NCBI RefSeq assembly: GCF_003385455.1
Contig: NZ_QNUF01000008.1
Span: forward strand, 124,001 to 188,000
Direction of reading: 5' to 3'
DNA length: 64,000 bases
Source: Chryseobacterium rhizosphaerae
GTDB lineage: Bacteria; Bacteroidota; Bacteroidia; Flavobacteriales; Weeksellaceae
Shown here: positions 25,937-34,536 of the stretch, one piece after another
Position numbering within the stretch: position 1 is the stretch's first letter
Layout: each line of letters opens with the position of its first letter
Notes under the pieces: generated by a model
Seen by the model: only the letters and a program-made list of their open reading frames with translations
Database searches by the model: none
Told to the model about the DNA's origin: nothing
Position numbers and translations under genes: made by a program

Positions 25937-25981
25937 ATTGTGAACTGAAATTTTATACAAAAATAGTGAATAATCCGATAC

Positions 25982-27574
25982 TTACTTAAGATTACTAAGT
26001 GAAAAATCTTTCGGATACCTTACTTTATAGCTTACTCTAAATTTCTTGGTTTCCGACGGAGAGATTTTAACATTCCAACTCAAGAAACCTTTCTCTTTAT
26101 CAAAATCTGCATTATCGCTTTGAAGAAGCTCAATTTTGATGGATTCATCTTTACTCAAAGGGATCTGATCCTTTATATCGATAGTGATCACTTCCTTTTT
26201 ATTATTGCGTACAATAAGATCATATGTGAATGTCTTCTCCTGATAGGAAGAAAAAAACTTCTCATTGGATTTATCATTCACAACTTCCTTGCGAACGCTT
26301 ATTCTTTTATCATCACCAAGAGTAATACTCATTTTATCGTCCGTCTGATCAGGATTTATTCTAGTCTCCCCAACATACATATTTTCAAAGATCACATTGG
26401 CAGAACCGGAAATCAGATCGTATGTATTAAAATCTTTAATATCAGCTACCAGATAAGCGGTAGTATTATACTTGGGTACTGTATAATATTTATATACTGC
26501 AGGAATTTTTATTTGCTTTAAATTGATAAAATGATCTTCATTATTAGACAAAACATCATATGGAACGTCAACATCGAAGCTTATGTTCAATTGGTTATCA
26601 TTAATTTTAAATCCTCCATACCCCGTCACTACCACTTCTTCAATTTCCCGGGTTCTGGCAGTATCTTTTCCGCTGGAATAAGCCTGAGTAGGTCTTTCCT
26701 CATTTTTGTAAGAATTCAGAAACCATGGATTCATGACCGGAGCATTATTATTTCTTGACGATCTTGCATTGATCAGGGTAAGTTTTACCCCCTTCCAGTC
26801 AAGACCTGTATCCTGTCTTAGTTTTGCTTTAAAGATCACATCCAAAGGTTCTGTTAATTTATTACCCTTTACTTCATAAAATGGTTCCCAGGAAACATTT
26901 TCAACAAGATATCCAAGATCCATTTTTGCATTTCCGGCCACACTGCTTGCAATTTTTAAAACAAAGACACCATCAGAAAATGTTTCTTCAGATTCTGTAT
27001 TGGCTTTCAGTCTTTTTTTAAGTTTTTCAAGTTTTGATACAGCCTCCGTATATTTTTTATTGATATCGAGCTGGGCAATACTTATCTCATTCCTTTTGGT
27101 TTTATAATATTCCGTCAACTGCATGAGCTGTGCTACGCTGGAAGTATTGCTTCCCACTAAGAGGGCCTGATTTTTATCTAACAGCTCAAGGGTCTTTTCA
27201 TTCGTCTGACGCTCAATATTGATTTTTGTACTAAGATTTTCTAAAATAGCTATACTGTCTTTAATTCTTTTCCCGTTTGGGTTATTATTTTCAAAATAAT
27301 GGGAGTTGTAATCATCCCTGTACTGAGCGGAAAGAATCGAAATATTCTTGCTGTTGGTATTAATCTGTATTGATTTCTCTACAATTTCATCGGAAATATT
27401 GGTAATCACCACTTCAGAATTCCCTGAAGGAAGTGAAATAGTTACCACATTTTGTAACTCAGCAGAAGTTCTGTACACGTTTACTGCATTCACTTTCGCT
27501 TTTGTGAAAATTGGTTTTTGAGAAAAGTATAAGGTACTTGAAAAAAGGAAAAAGAGTAATAAGCTTCTTCTCAT
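25982..27574 (-). CDS. MuiA-like protein (DUF4140/DUF4139), secreted
   Basis: A 530-residue protein with a signal peptide (about 1-18, ending in LYFSQ). Residues 20-120 match the N-terminal DUF4140 region, 120-200 are probably coiled coil (NLSTKINIERQTNEKTLELL...), and the rest is the DUF4139 beta-rich domain ending in KFRVSYKVRYPKD. The family is called mucoidy inhibitor A-like after a genetic effect; its molecular role is unknown. An unusual segment in the DUF4139 part reads REIEEVVVTGYGGFK, like the TonB-receptor plug signature of SusC-type proteins. It lies upstream of murI on the same strand. Confidence 0.82.
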   Translation of the reverse strand: MRRSLLLFFLFSSTLYFSQKPIFTKAKVNAVNVYRTSAELQNVVTISLPSGNSEVVITNISDEIVEKSIQINTNSKNISILSAQYRDDYNSHYFENNNPNGKRIKDSIAILENLSTKINIERQTNEKTLELLDKNQALLVGSNTSSVAQLMQLTEYYKTKRNEISIAQLDINKKYTEAVSKLEKLKKRLKANTESEETFSDGVFVLKIASSVAGNAKMDLGYLVENVSWEPFYEVKGNKLTEPLDVIFKAKLRQDTGLDWKGVKLTLINARSSRNNNAPVMNPWFLNSYKNEERPTQAYSSGKDTARTREIEEVVVTGYGGFKINDNQLNISFDVDVPYDVLSNNEDHFINLKQIKIPAVYKYYTVPKYNTTAYLVADIKDFNTYDLISGSANVIFENMYVGETRINPDQTDDKMSITLGDDKRISVRKEVVNDKSNEKFFSSYQEKTFTYDLIVRNNKKEVITIDIKDQIPLSKDESIKIELLQSDNADFDKEKGFLSWNVKISPSETKKFRVSYKVRYPKDFSLSNLK

Positions 27575-27624
27575 AGTTTTTAGTTTTTATTTAAAGTCTG
27601 GCTTCAAATATACACTAATAAACA

Positions 27625-28749
27625 TTATACCAGAAATAAATCCGAAGCAATACCATCTGCCATAAACCAATGCTTTTCGGGAATTTTCAGGTGATCTTTT
27701 TCAATGATTAAAATGCCTTCTTCTATTTTAGATTTTATCTCCGTTTGAAAATGATCCATTACCTTATCGGAGAATTTATTCTTTAAGCTTGTAAGGTCTA
27801 CTCCCCAAGTGGTTCGCAGGCCAATCATGATCATCTCATTAAACTGATCTTCCTGAGACAGTAATTCTTCTTCTTTGGCAAGATTTTTAACCGCCAGTTT
27901 TTTAATATACTGTGGATTATTGGCAATATTCCAGCTTCTGACATCAAATCCGTTATAGGAATGTGCTGATGGACCTATTCCAAGATATTCCTTATATTTC
28001 CAATATGCTGAATTGTGTCTGGAATAAAATCCCGGTTTTGCAAAATTGGAAACTTCATAATGCTCAAATCCATTATCCTTAAGAAAATCCGAGAGATAGT
28101 AGAATTCTCTGTTTTGCTCTTCTTCTTTCGGGCTGGTCACTTTTCCTTTTGAAATCCAGTTTTCCAATGCTGTCTTAGGTTCCACAGTTAAAGCATAAGA
28201 CGAGATATGAGGAACTTCTAATTCAATGGTTTTATTCAGGTTTTCCTTCCAGATCTCAAGATTTGAAGTAGGTGAACCATAGATTAAGTCAATACTCAGA
28301 TTTTCAAAACCAAAATCCTGAGCCCTTTTAATAGAACTTTCTGCTTCAGAAGCACTGTGAGCACGGTTCATCAGTTTCAGATCTTCTTCAAAAAAACTCT
28401 GTGTTCCAATAGATAAACGATTCACGGGAGTTCCTGCCAGTTGTTTTACAAACCGTTGATCCAGATCATCCGGGTTAGCTTCCAGAGTAATTTCTATGTC
28501 TTTATCAAAGCTGAAGTATTTTAAAGCTTCATCAATTAAAGAATGGATCTCATCTACCGAAAGAATGGAAGGTGTCCCCCCACCAAAATATAAAGATTGT
28601 AGGGTTTTGTTCTGTAATTCATCTTTCCGAAGCATCATTTCAGTTTTCATAGCCTGAAGCATTTCATCCTTAAAATTCAGGGATGTTGAAAAGTGAAAAT
28701 TACAATAGCTGCATTTTTGCTTGCAGAATGGGATGTGAATATATATCAT
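27625..28749 (-). CDS. hemW: HemW-like radical SAM protein
   Basis: A 374-residue radical SAM protein formerly annotated as oxygen-independent coproporphyrinogen III oxidase. CKQKCSYCNF near the N-terminus is the CxxxCxxC [4Fe-4S] site, followed by YFGGGTPSIL. The C-terminal HemW domain is present (YLGIGPSAHSY). HemW proteins bind haem and insert it into target proteins. The extra Cys found in true HemN (CxxxCxxCxC) is absent, as expected: the fourth position is Phe. It is 50 bases downstream of the porP/sprF-like gene stop. Confidence 0.92.
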   Translation of the reverse strand: MIYIHIPFCKQKCSYCNFHFSTSLNFKDEMLQAMKTEMMLRKDELQNKTLQSLYFGGGTPSILSVDEIHSLIDEALKYFSFDKDIEITLEANPDDLDQRFVKQLAGTPVNRLSIGTQSFFEEDLKLMNRAHSASEAESSIKRAQDFGFENLSIDLIYGSPTSNLEIWKENLNKTIELEVPHISSYALTVEPKTALENWISKGKVTSPKEEEQNREFYYLSDFLKDNGFEHYEVSNFAKPGFYSRHNSAYWKYKEYLGIGPSAHSYNGFDVRSWNIANNPQYIKKLAVKNLAKEEELLSQEDQFNEMIMIGLRTTWGVDLTSLKNKFSDKVMDHFQTEIKSKIEEGILIIEKDHLKIPEKHWFMADGIASDLFLV

Positions 28750-28755
28750 AAAAAA

Positions 28756-28777
28756 AGCTCTGAAAAAATTCAGAGCT
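28756..28777 (-). terminator. Terminator of the PorP/SprF-like gene
   Basis: AGCTCTGAA (28756-28764) pairs with TTCAGAGCT (28769-28777), followed on the minus strand by a run of T that reaches the hemW start. It ends the porP/sprF-like transcript and is placed very close to the hemW start codon. Confidence 0.75.
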
Positions 28778-28800
28778 CAAATTTATTTAAATTAAATTGA

Positions 28801-29751
28801 TTAATATCTAAATCCTCTAACATTAATAAAGTTGTCAAAGTTATAACCAAGGCCAAGCATAAAGCTATTCCCTCCAGATTTCTGAATATCAGACATTCCC
28901 AGGTTATAAGTGGCACCGATCATAAATTTGTTAAATCTCACTTTTACAATAGGAGAAATACTCAAATCCTGGCTGTCGAATCTGTTTTGAACAGTTCTGT
29001 AGCTTACCCCAAAAGAAAATGCATTAATCTCATTGGAGAATGTTGCCATTAAATTCCAGTCAATCATTCTTGTTGAGTTGGTATTTAAGTTGATCAATGC
29101 TGATGGTGCAATTGAAATATTATCAGCAATATTCCAGTTGTATCCTAAATTTAAAAAGAATTTAATAGGTGATGGTTCATATCCGTTTACAATAGACTGA
29201 TCATTACTTAAAGCAATATCATTAACGGAAACTCCACCGAAAAGTCCTCTGTACGTAGCAGCCAAACCAAAGTTAGCATACACCATAAAAAGGTTGCTCT
29301 CTTCTCCTCTCAATAATGGGTCATTAGCTTCCTCAGTATTAATTTTTGAATAATCAAAATTCATGTTATAGAAGTTAACACTTGTACCGAAAGAGAATTG
29401 ATCCTTTCTATCTCCTTCGCTGCTTAGTGGAATAAAATAGGAAGCACCCGCTGTAATACCTCCGGCAGAAATAGGCCCATTGCTATCTCTAAAAACAGAA
29501 ATACCCGCACCTACTCTATCAAAAATATTCGCATTAATCCCGATTGATTGTACATTCGGAGAGTTGTTGAATTTTGAAAATTGTTGTTGATAATTAGCGT
29601 TGAGCTGTACGTAGTCTGTTTTTCCGTATTGAGCTGGGTTGAATAGGAACTCACCATCCATAAGATATTGCTGATAGTAGGGTAGTGTTTCCTGTGCTTT
29701 GTATGCATTTGACAAAAGAGCTAAACATACGATAGCATATAGTTTTCTCAT
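28801..29751 (-). CDS. Type IX secretion membrane protein, PorP/SprF family
   Basis: A 316-residue outer-membrane beta-barrel with signal peptide MRKLYAIVCLALLSNAYKAQ. The mature start with YYQQYLMDGEFLFNPAQYG is diagnostic of the PorP/SprF family (N-P-A in the first strand). These proteins pair with T9SS substrates or the gliding adhesin SprB. I start at MRKLY rather than the Met six codons upstream. There is no adjacent large adhesin gene, so this copy is an orphan whose partner is elsewhere. The C-terminus FMLGLGYNF...GFRY ends in an aromatic, as for outer-membrane barrels. Confidence 0.9.
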   Translation of the reverse strand: MRKLYAIVCLALLSNAYKAQETLPYYQQYLMDGEFLFNPAQYGKTDYVQLNANYQQQFSKFNNSPNVQSIGINANIFDRVGAGISVFRDSNGPISAGGITAGASYFIPLSSEGDRKDQFSFGTSVNFYNMNFDYSKINTEEANDPLLRGEESNLFMVYANFGLAATYRGLFGGVSVNDIALSNDQSIVNGYEPSPIKFFLNLGYNWNIADNISIAPSALINLNTNSTRMIDWNLMATFSNEINAFSFGVSYRTVQNRFDSQDLSISPIVKVRFNKFMIGATYNLGMSDIQKSGGNSFMLGLGYNFDNFINVRGFRY

Positions 29752-29802
29752 AACAAATCTTGATTTCAATTCAACAAATATAAAAAAAATCTCAATATAT
29801 TT

Positions 29803-30876
29803 TTAGTTTTCTAAATAATTTCTCCATTTTTTTACGGCATCCACCATATCTTTGGGCATTGGGCTCTCAAAATATAATTCCTTTTTTGTTGTTGGGTGTA
29901 TAAATCCTAGGGTATGCGCATGAAGTGCATGTCTGGGTAGAATTTCAAAAACATTTTTTATAAACTGCTTATACTTAGGAAGGTTCACTCCTCTTAAAGG
30001 AGTATGCCCCTCATATCTTTCATCATTAAATAAGGTATGGCCAATATGTTTGAAATGAGCACGGATCTGATGGGTTCTTCCGGTCTCAAGTTTACATTCT
30101 ACCCAAGTCATATACCTGAACCTTTCCAAGACTTTATAATGGGTAACAGCATGTTTTCCATGGCTTCCGTCTTCATAAACAGACATCTGCATTCTATTTT
30201 TAGGATGTCTTCCGATATGTCCTTTTATTGTTCCCTCGTCTTCCTGTGGATTTCCCCATACAAAAGCCCAGTAAAGCCTTTTAGTGGTTCTGTTGAAAAA
30301 CTGCTTGGCTAAAAAGCTTAATGCATATTCATTTTTTGCAATTACCAATAGTCCGGAAGTGTCCTTATCAATCCTGTGTACGAGCCCTACTCTGTCCAGA
30401 TCAGATTTCTCTCCGTTCTTTTCAAAGTGAAAGGCCAATGCATTCACCAGCGTACCGTCCCAATTTCCAAATCCCGGATGAACAACCATTCCCGGTTCTT
30501 TATCTACAACCACTAAATCATCATCCTCATATACTATATTAATAGGAATATCCTGTGGAATAATGACATTTTCTCTTGGAGGACGCGTCAGTAAAACAGA
30601 GATCTGATCACCAGGTTTTACCCGGTAATTCTGTTTTACCGGATTTCCGTTCACCACTACATTCCCGGCCCTGCAGGTTTGGGAAATTTTATTTCTTGAA
30701 GAATTCTGTCGGTGTATTAACAGGAATTTATCTATTCTTAATGGCTCCTGTCCATTGTCAACAGTGAGATTAAGATGTTCGTACAATCCTTTATTTTCTT
30801 CATCAATATCGATGTTTTCAATACTGTTGGAATCTAATAATTCTTCATCTAAAAAATCTTCGTTATCTTCTGACAT
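29803..30876 (-). CDS. RluD-family rRNA pseudouridine synthase
   Basis: A 357-residue enzyme. An acidic N-terminal stretch of about 35 residues precedes an S4 RNA-binding domain (LRIDKFLLIHRQNSSRNKISQ). The catalytic domain has GLVHRIDKDTSGLLVIAK, in which the Asp of HRIDKDTSG is the nucleophile. Bacterial RluD modifies helix 69 of 23S rRNA. RluC and RluA differ mainly outside this motif. The start at MSEDNEDF is preferred over a Met seven codons upstream. It is next to the PASTA gene and ddl, a common arrangement in Bacteroidota. Confidence 0.88.
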   Translation of the reverse strand: MSEDNEDFLDEELLDSNSIENIDIDEENKGLYEHLNLTVDNGQEPLRIDKFLLIHRQNSSRNKISQTCRAGNVVVNGNPVKQNYRVKPGDQISVLLTRPPRENVIIPQDIPINIVYEDDDLVVVDKEPGMVVHPGFGNWDGTLVNALAFHFEKNGEKSDLDRVGLVHRIDKDTSGLLVIAKNEYALSFLAKQFFNRTTKRLYWAFVWGNPQEDEGTIKGHIGRHPKNRMQMSVYEDGSHGKHAVTHYKVLERFRYMTWVECKLETGRTHQIRAHFKHIGHTLFNDERYEGHTPLRGVNLPKYKQFIKNVFEILPRHALHAHTLGFIHPTTKKELYFESPMPKDMVDAVKKWRNYLEN

Positions 30877-30898
30877 TGTTTTATATTTTTTACACAAA

Positions 30899-30926
30899 AG
30901 GCCTCAACATTTTGCAGTTGAAGCCT
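30899..30926 (-). terminator. Terminator after the PASTA-protein gene
   Basis: Minus-strand AGGCTTCAAC pairs with GTTGAGGCCT (one G-U pair), followed by TTTTG. It lies about 25 bases after the PASTA gene stop and before the RluD-type gene. Confidence 0.55.
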
Positions 30927-30950
30927 GTATTTATTTATACTATTTTGATA

Positions 30951-32039
30951 TTATTCTACGACTACTTTTTTAGCCTTTGGCTTTTGAGCAGGTTGTTGGC
31001 CTGTAGAAGCAGCAGGCTTAGCTGTGCTTCCTGTTGCCGGGCTACTGGAGGAGGTTTTAGGCTTCTCTGTTCCGGAAACAGTGGATTTAGGAGCTGTAGT
31101 CTGAGTTTTAGGAGTTTCTGTTTTTACAGGCTCAGGTTTTGGTGTTTCCCTTTTGGGTACCGGTGCCGGAGCTACCGGAGGATCAAAGCTTGGTTCATTG
31201 TGAACTTCCTCATATCGTACCGGTGGCAAAGAAGTATCTACCTTCATACGGTAAATAGAATTCAGCTGCTCCACTTTAGCTCTCAGCTCAGCCGGAGTTC
31301 GCTTACTTGCCCATAAATCGATCTGCATACCCTGGTCACGTACATCTCCTGCAGCAGGATCCTGATAGTAAATGATATCAGATTCGTCATTGCTGCCATC
31401 TTCATGTTCTACCAATCCTACTTCAAACATTCCTTTTGTAATAACCGCTCTTGCTTCTTTTACAGAAAGTCCCACTACATTAGGAATAGAAATATTTCTC
31501 ATAGGACCTGTTCCTACTACGACATCTATGATAGAGAATCTAGGCAAACGTGTTCCCGGATTAACGGCATTACCTTTATATAATATTCTTAGAAGAGCAT
31601 CTTTCTGAATACTTGGTTCATAGATGGTATCGCCTATTTTAAGACCCACCTGATCCAGTCTCTGGAAGGCCAGTCCGGAATATTTATTGATAACATCAGG
31701 CACAGCAATCTGAGCCCATGTTCTTGGATTAACTTTCAAACGTACCGTTCTTCCGTCTTTTACACGGGAACCCGGTGCCGGATAAATCTGAAGAACCTGA
31801 AAAGGTCTGTATTTTGGATCATAATTGGCACTGTCCACTTCATATTCAAGACCGGTATCATCTAATATTTTAATAGCATCATGCACTGATTTATTAACAA
31901 CATTAGGAACAGGAATTTCCTGTCCATGGTTTGTATGATATTCCAACCAACGAAATGTGAGCCATACCAGACCCACGAAAATGCCGATGGCTATTACTAA
32001 ATTAAGTAAAACTTTCCAATTGAAAAGTGATTTAAGCAT
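30951..32039 (-). CDS. Membrane-anchored PASTA-domain protein without kinase
   Basis: A 362-residue protein with a short cytoplasmic N-terminus (MLKSLFNWKV), one membrane helix (LLNLVIAIGIFVGLVWLTF) and three PASTA domains in the periplasm, each starting with a VPNV-like strand (IPVPNVVNKS, IAVPDVINKY, ISIPNVVGLS). The last 85 residues are a Pro/Thr/Lys-rich tail. PASTA domains bind peptidoglycan or beta-lactams in Ser/Thr kinases and PBPs; here no kinase or transpeptidase is attached. Its place back to back with ddl supports a cell-wall role. The frame is open upstream, but the Met at 32039 best fits the anchor. Confidence 0.83.
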   Translation of the reverse strand: MLKSLFNWKVLLNLVIAIGIFVGLVWLTFRWLEYHTNHGQEIPVPNVVNKSVHDAIKILDDTGLEYEVDSANYDPKYRPFQVLQIYPAPGSRVKDGRTVRLKVNPRTWAQIAVPDVINKYSGLAFQRLDQVGLKIGDTIYEPSIQKDALLRILYKGNAVNPGTRLPRFSIIDVVVGTGPMRNISIPNVVGLSVKEARAVITKGMFEVGLVEHEDGSNDESDIIYYQDPAAGDVRDQGMQIDLWASKRTPAELRAKVEQLNSIYRMKVDTSLPPVRYEEVHNEPSFDPPVAPAPVPKRETPKPEPVKTETPKTQTTAPKSTVSGTEKPKTSSSSPATGSTAKPAASTGQQPAQKPKAKKVVVE

Positions 32040-32193
32040 ATTTAAAAATACTTTTATTACAACCGCAAATATAACTAATAATTTTAGAATGTGCTTTTTA
32101 TTTAACAATTCATTTTTGATTTTAAAATTTCCAGTTTTCCCATATTGCATTGCATAAAATGATTAAATTTGCCTTAATTGATACTATATGGTT

Positions 32194-33177
32194 ATGAACA
32201 AAAAAAGCGTTGCCGTAGTAATGGGAGGCTATTCTGATGAATATGTTGTTTCCTTAAAAAGCGGACAGTTGATTTATGATTCTTTAGACAGAAATCTGTA
32301 TGATGTATATAAAGTAGTCATTCTAAAAGATGAATGGTACTTTTTGGGAGAAAATGATAAAAAATACGACATCAATAAAGGAGATTTTTCTGTAATTTTA
32401 GATAATGGTGAAAAATTAAAATTTGATGTCTGCTTCAATACCATCCATGGAACTCCGGGAGAAAATGGAATTCTACAAGCATATTGGGATGCAATAGGAC
32501 AGCGATATACGGGATGCGATTTTTATCAGAGTGCTCTTACCTTCAATAAAAAAGACACCCTTGCTGTATTATCAAAATATGGAATTCCTTCAGCCAAAAG
32601 TGTATACTTAAGAAAAGGAGAAACTATTAATGTTGATAAAATTATAGAAGAATTAAGTCTTCCGGTTTTTGTGAAACCGAACCAGTCCGGATCATCTTTG
32701 GGAATTTCAAAAGTAAAAGAAAAATCAGAATTGATTGCCGCTACAGAAATAGCTTTCAAAGAAGATGATGAAATCCTGATTGAGAGCTTCCTGAACGGAA
32801 TGGAGGTCTCTGTAGGAGTTATAGACTTTAAAGGAGAAACCATAGTACTGGGAATTACCGAAATTGTACCTACCAATGAGTTTTTTGATTATGAAGCAAA
32901 ATATGAAGGAGCTTCAGAAGAAATTACTCCGGCAAGAATTGATGCAGAAACCACAAAAAGAGTGGAAGAAATAGCAAAAAGAGCTTACAATTCATTAGGA
33001 ATGAGCGGATTTTCAAGAAGTGAATATATTCTAATGGATGGAATTCCTTATATGCTTGAAATGAATACCAATCCAGGATTCTCTCCTGCAAGTATTCTTC
33101 CACAGCAGGCAAAATATTATGGAATTTCCCTTTTGGATCTTTGCGGAAATGAAGTTGAAAAAGCACTTAATAAATAA
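32194..33177 (+). CDS. ddl: D-alanine--D-alanine ligase
   Basis: Joins two D-Ala with ATP for the peptidoglycan stem. The 327-residue protein opens with VAVVMGGYSDEYVVSLKSG, which holds the substrate-binding Glu region. FVKPNQSGSSLGISKV is the ATP-grasp loop, and LEMNTNPGFSPASI carries the Mg2+ ligands. I start at MNKKSVAV. An ATG two codons earlier is possible. The divergent PASTA gene and the downstream coaD place it in a wall and cofactor housekeeping group. Confidence 0.96.
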   Translation: MNKKSVAVVMGGYSDEYVVSLKSGQLIYDSLDRNLYDVYKVVILKDEWYFLGENDKKYDINKGDFSVILDNGEKLKFDVCFNTIHGTPGENGILQAYWDAIGQRYTGCDFYQSALTFNKKDTLAVLSKYGIPSAKSVYLRKGETINVDKIIEELSLPVFVKPNQSGSSLGISKVKEKSELIAATEIAFKEDDEILIESFLNGMEVSVGVIDFKGETIVLGITEIVPTNEFFDYEAKYEGASEEITPARIDAETTKRVEEIAKRAYNSLGMSGFSRSEYILMDGIPYMLEMNTNPGFSPASILPQQAKYYGISLLDLCGNEVEKALNK

Positions 33178-33182
33178 ATGCA

Positions 33183-33638
33183 ATGATCAGACTTCTTACC
33201 ATTTCAATATTTATTTCTTCTTTGGCATCAGCTCAAAAAGATTTTACTCCGCTTAAACTGCATTTGCCAAAAAATCAGCTTGAGCCGAAGCATATCAATT
33301 TTGCTAATGAAGCAATCTATCTGGATGACCAAAAGTGTTTCAGCTATGTCAAAAAGCAAAATGTAATTATTGATAATGAAACAGTTCCCAACTATTTTGA
33401 AATTAGCTCTTTAGACCATAAAGTATTGTTTTCAGGTATAATAAGAAAAAATGCGGACGGAAATTTTGAAAGTAAGATTACATTTCATCCAATTGATAAA
33501 ATTTATACAAATTCAAAAGTTATAGGAAGAAATGATTTGATTTTAAATCTATCTTCCAATCAGGTTATAAATAACAACTGCAGCCTAAATCTTGAAAACC
33601 TAAGGCTGTTCTACGAAAAATCAAACGAAAACAACTAG
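33183..33638 (+). CDS. Small secreted protein of unknown function
   Basis: A 151-residue protein with a short signal peptide (MIRLLTISIFISSLASAQ). The mature part is predicted beta-rich and has one central Cys (QKCFSYVKK) and one late Cys (NNNCSLNLEN), which might pair. I do not recognise a family. It sits five bases after ddl and three bases before coaD, so it is almost certainly part of a ddl-coaD transcript. Confidence 0.75.
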   Translation: MIRLLTISIFISSLASAQKDFTPLKLHLPKNQLEPKHINFANEAIYLDDQKCFSYVKKQNVIIDNETVPNYFEISSLDHKVLFSGIIRKNADGNFESKITFHPIDKIYTNSKVIGRNDLILNLSSNQVINNNCSLNLENLRLFYEKSNENN

Positions 33639-33641
33639 GAT

Positions 33642-34106
33642 ATGAAAATTGCTGTTTTCCCAGGATCTTTTGATCCTATTACTTTGGGACATTACGATAT
33701 TATAGAAAGAGCGGCACCGCTATTTGATAAGTTAATTATTGCCATTGGGCAGAATTCTCAGAAGAAATATATGTTTCCTCTTGAAAAAAGGATGGAATTT
33801 ATTCAAAACTCTGTGGCAGAATTCCCCAATGTAGAAGTAGATTCATTTGAAGGATTAACAGTAGATTACTGTTTTGAAAAAAATGCCCAGTACATTCTAA
33901 GAGGTTTAAGAAATCCTGCTGATTTTGAATTTGAAAAAGCAATCGCTCATACCAACAGGACATTAGCTCACAAAAAACTGGAAACCGTATTTTTATTAAC
34001 TTCATCCGGTAAATCTTTTATCAGCAGTAGCATTGTAAGAGAAATCATCACCCACGGAGGAGAATACGAACTGATGGTTCCCGATTCCGTGAGAGTGAAG
34101 AGATAA
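33642..34106 (+). CDS. coaD: Phosphopantetheine adenylyltransferase
   Basis: Transfers AMP from ATP to 4'-phosphopantetheine, the penultimate step of coenzyme A synthesis. The 154-residue protein has the nucleotidyltransferase signature PGSFDPITLGHYDII (the H of T-x-G-H) and ISSSIVREII near the end (the ISSS motif). GLRNPADFEFE in the middle is also typical. It follows the secreted unknown by three bases. Confidence 0.96.
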   Translation: MKIAVFPGSFDPITLGHYDIIERAAPLFDKLIIAIGQNSQKKYMFPLEKRMEFIQNSVAEFPNVEVDSFEGLTVDYCFEKNAQYILRGLRNPADFEFEKAIAHTNRTLAHKKLETVFLLTSSGKSFISSSIVREIITHGGEYELMVPDSVRVKR

Positions 34107-34120
34107 AACATAGGTAACTG

Positions 34121-34134
34121 GCAATGAGTAATAA
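34121..34134 (+). repeat. Left arm of 14-bp inverted repeat flanking the four-helix-bundle gene
   Basis: GCAATGAGTAATAA here is repeated as the perfect reverse complement TTATTACTCATTGC at 34492-34505. The arms bracket the broken four-helix-bundle gene, enclosing a unit of about 385 bases. Both arms lie in stretches of short degenerate repeats (GAGTAATAAGTAAT; CATTACTTATTATT). Confidence 0.7.
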
Positions 34135-34148
34135 GTAATTTTGATAGT

Positions 34149-34479
34149 ATGGATTTTAAAAACTTTTCTATTGCTATCATTAGAACACTTTCTTCATTAC
34201 CCTATTCTGATGGACCTTTCAATAATAAGGAAACAGATCATCCGATCAGCTACTTCTGTAGCAGCAAATTACAGAGCTGTTTCAAGAGCAAGATCTGAAA
34301 AAGAAAAATTTGCTAAAATATGTATTGTTGTTAAAGAAATTGATGAAACTCAGCTTTGGCTTGAGATCATTGAAGAATTAGAATATGTAAATCCTGAAAA
34401 AATTCTATATTTAAAAACAGAATGTGAAGAATTAGTAAAAGTCATGACCAAATATAAGTTCAAACTATCACGAATTTAA
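34149..34479 (+). pseudogene. Frameshifted four-helix-bundle (S23/IVP-like) protein gene
   Basis: The C-terminal part, from KQIIRSATSVAANYRAVSRA to the stop, is a clear four-helix-bundle protein of the family first seen in 23S rRNA intervening sequences. The matching first helix, MDFKNFSIAIIRTLSSLPYS, begins at an ATG at 34149 but in a different frame. The two halves meet around 34215-34228 and would join after a one-base change. A continuous frame from a TTG at 34141 exists, but its first 20 residues do not fit the family. So the gene is either broken or frameshifted. An intact version would have about 110 residues. Confidence 0.7.
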
Positions 34480-34491
34480 ATGGCATAATTT

Positions 34492-34505
34492 TTATTACTC
34501 ATTGC
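34492..34505 (-). repeat. Right arm of 14-bp inverted repeat
   Basis: TTATTACTCATTGC is the exact reverse complement of 34121-34134. It lies 12 bases after the stop of the four-helix-bundle gene and 31 bases before the TRIC-type gene. It is followed by further related AT-rich repeats (CATTACTTATTATTTATC). Confidence 0.7.
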
Positions 34506-34536
34506 TCATTACTTATTATTTATCACTTATAACTAT

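Noticed and set aside
34141-34479. Continuous frame from a TTG start as an intact four-helix-bundle gene
   Set aside because: The first 20 residues (IVWILKTFLLLSLEH...) do not fit the family, while the family's first helix is present in another frame from the ATG at 34149.
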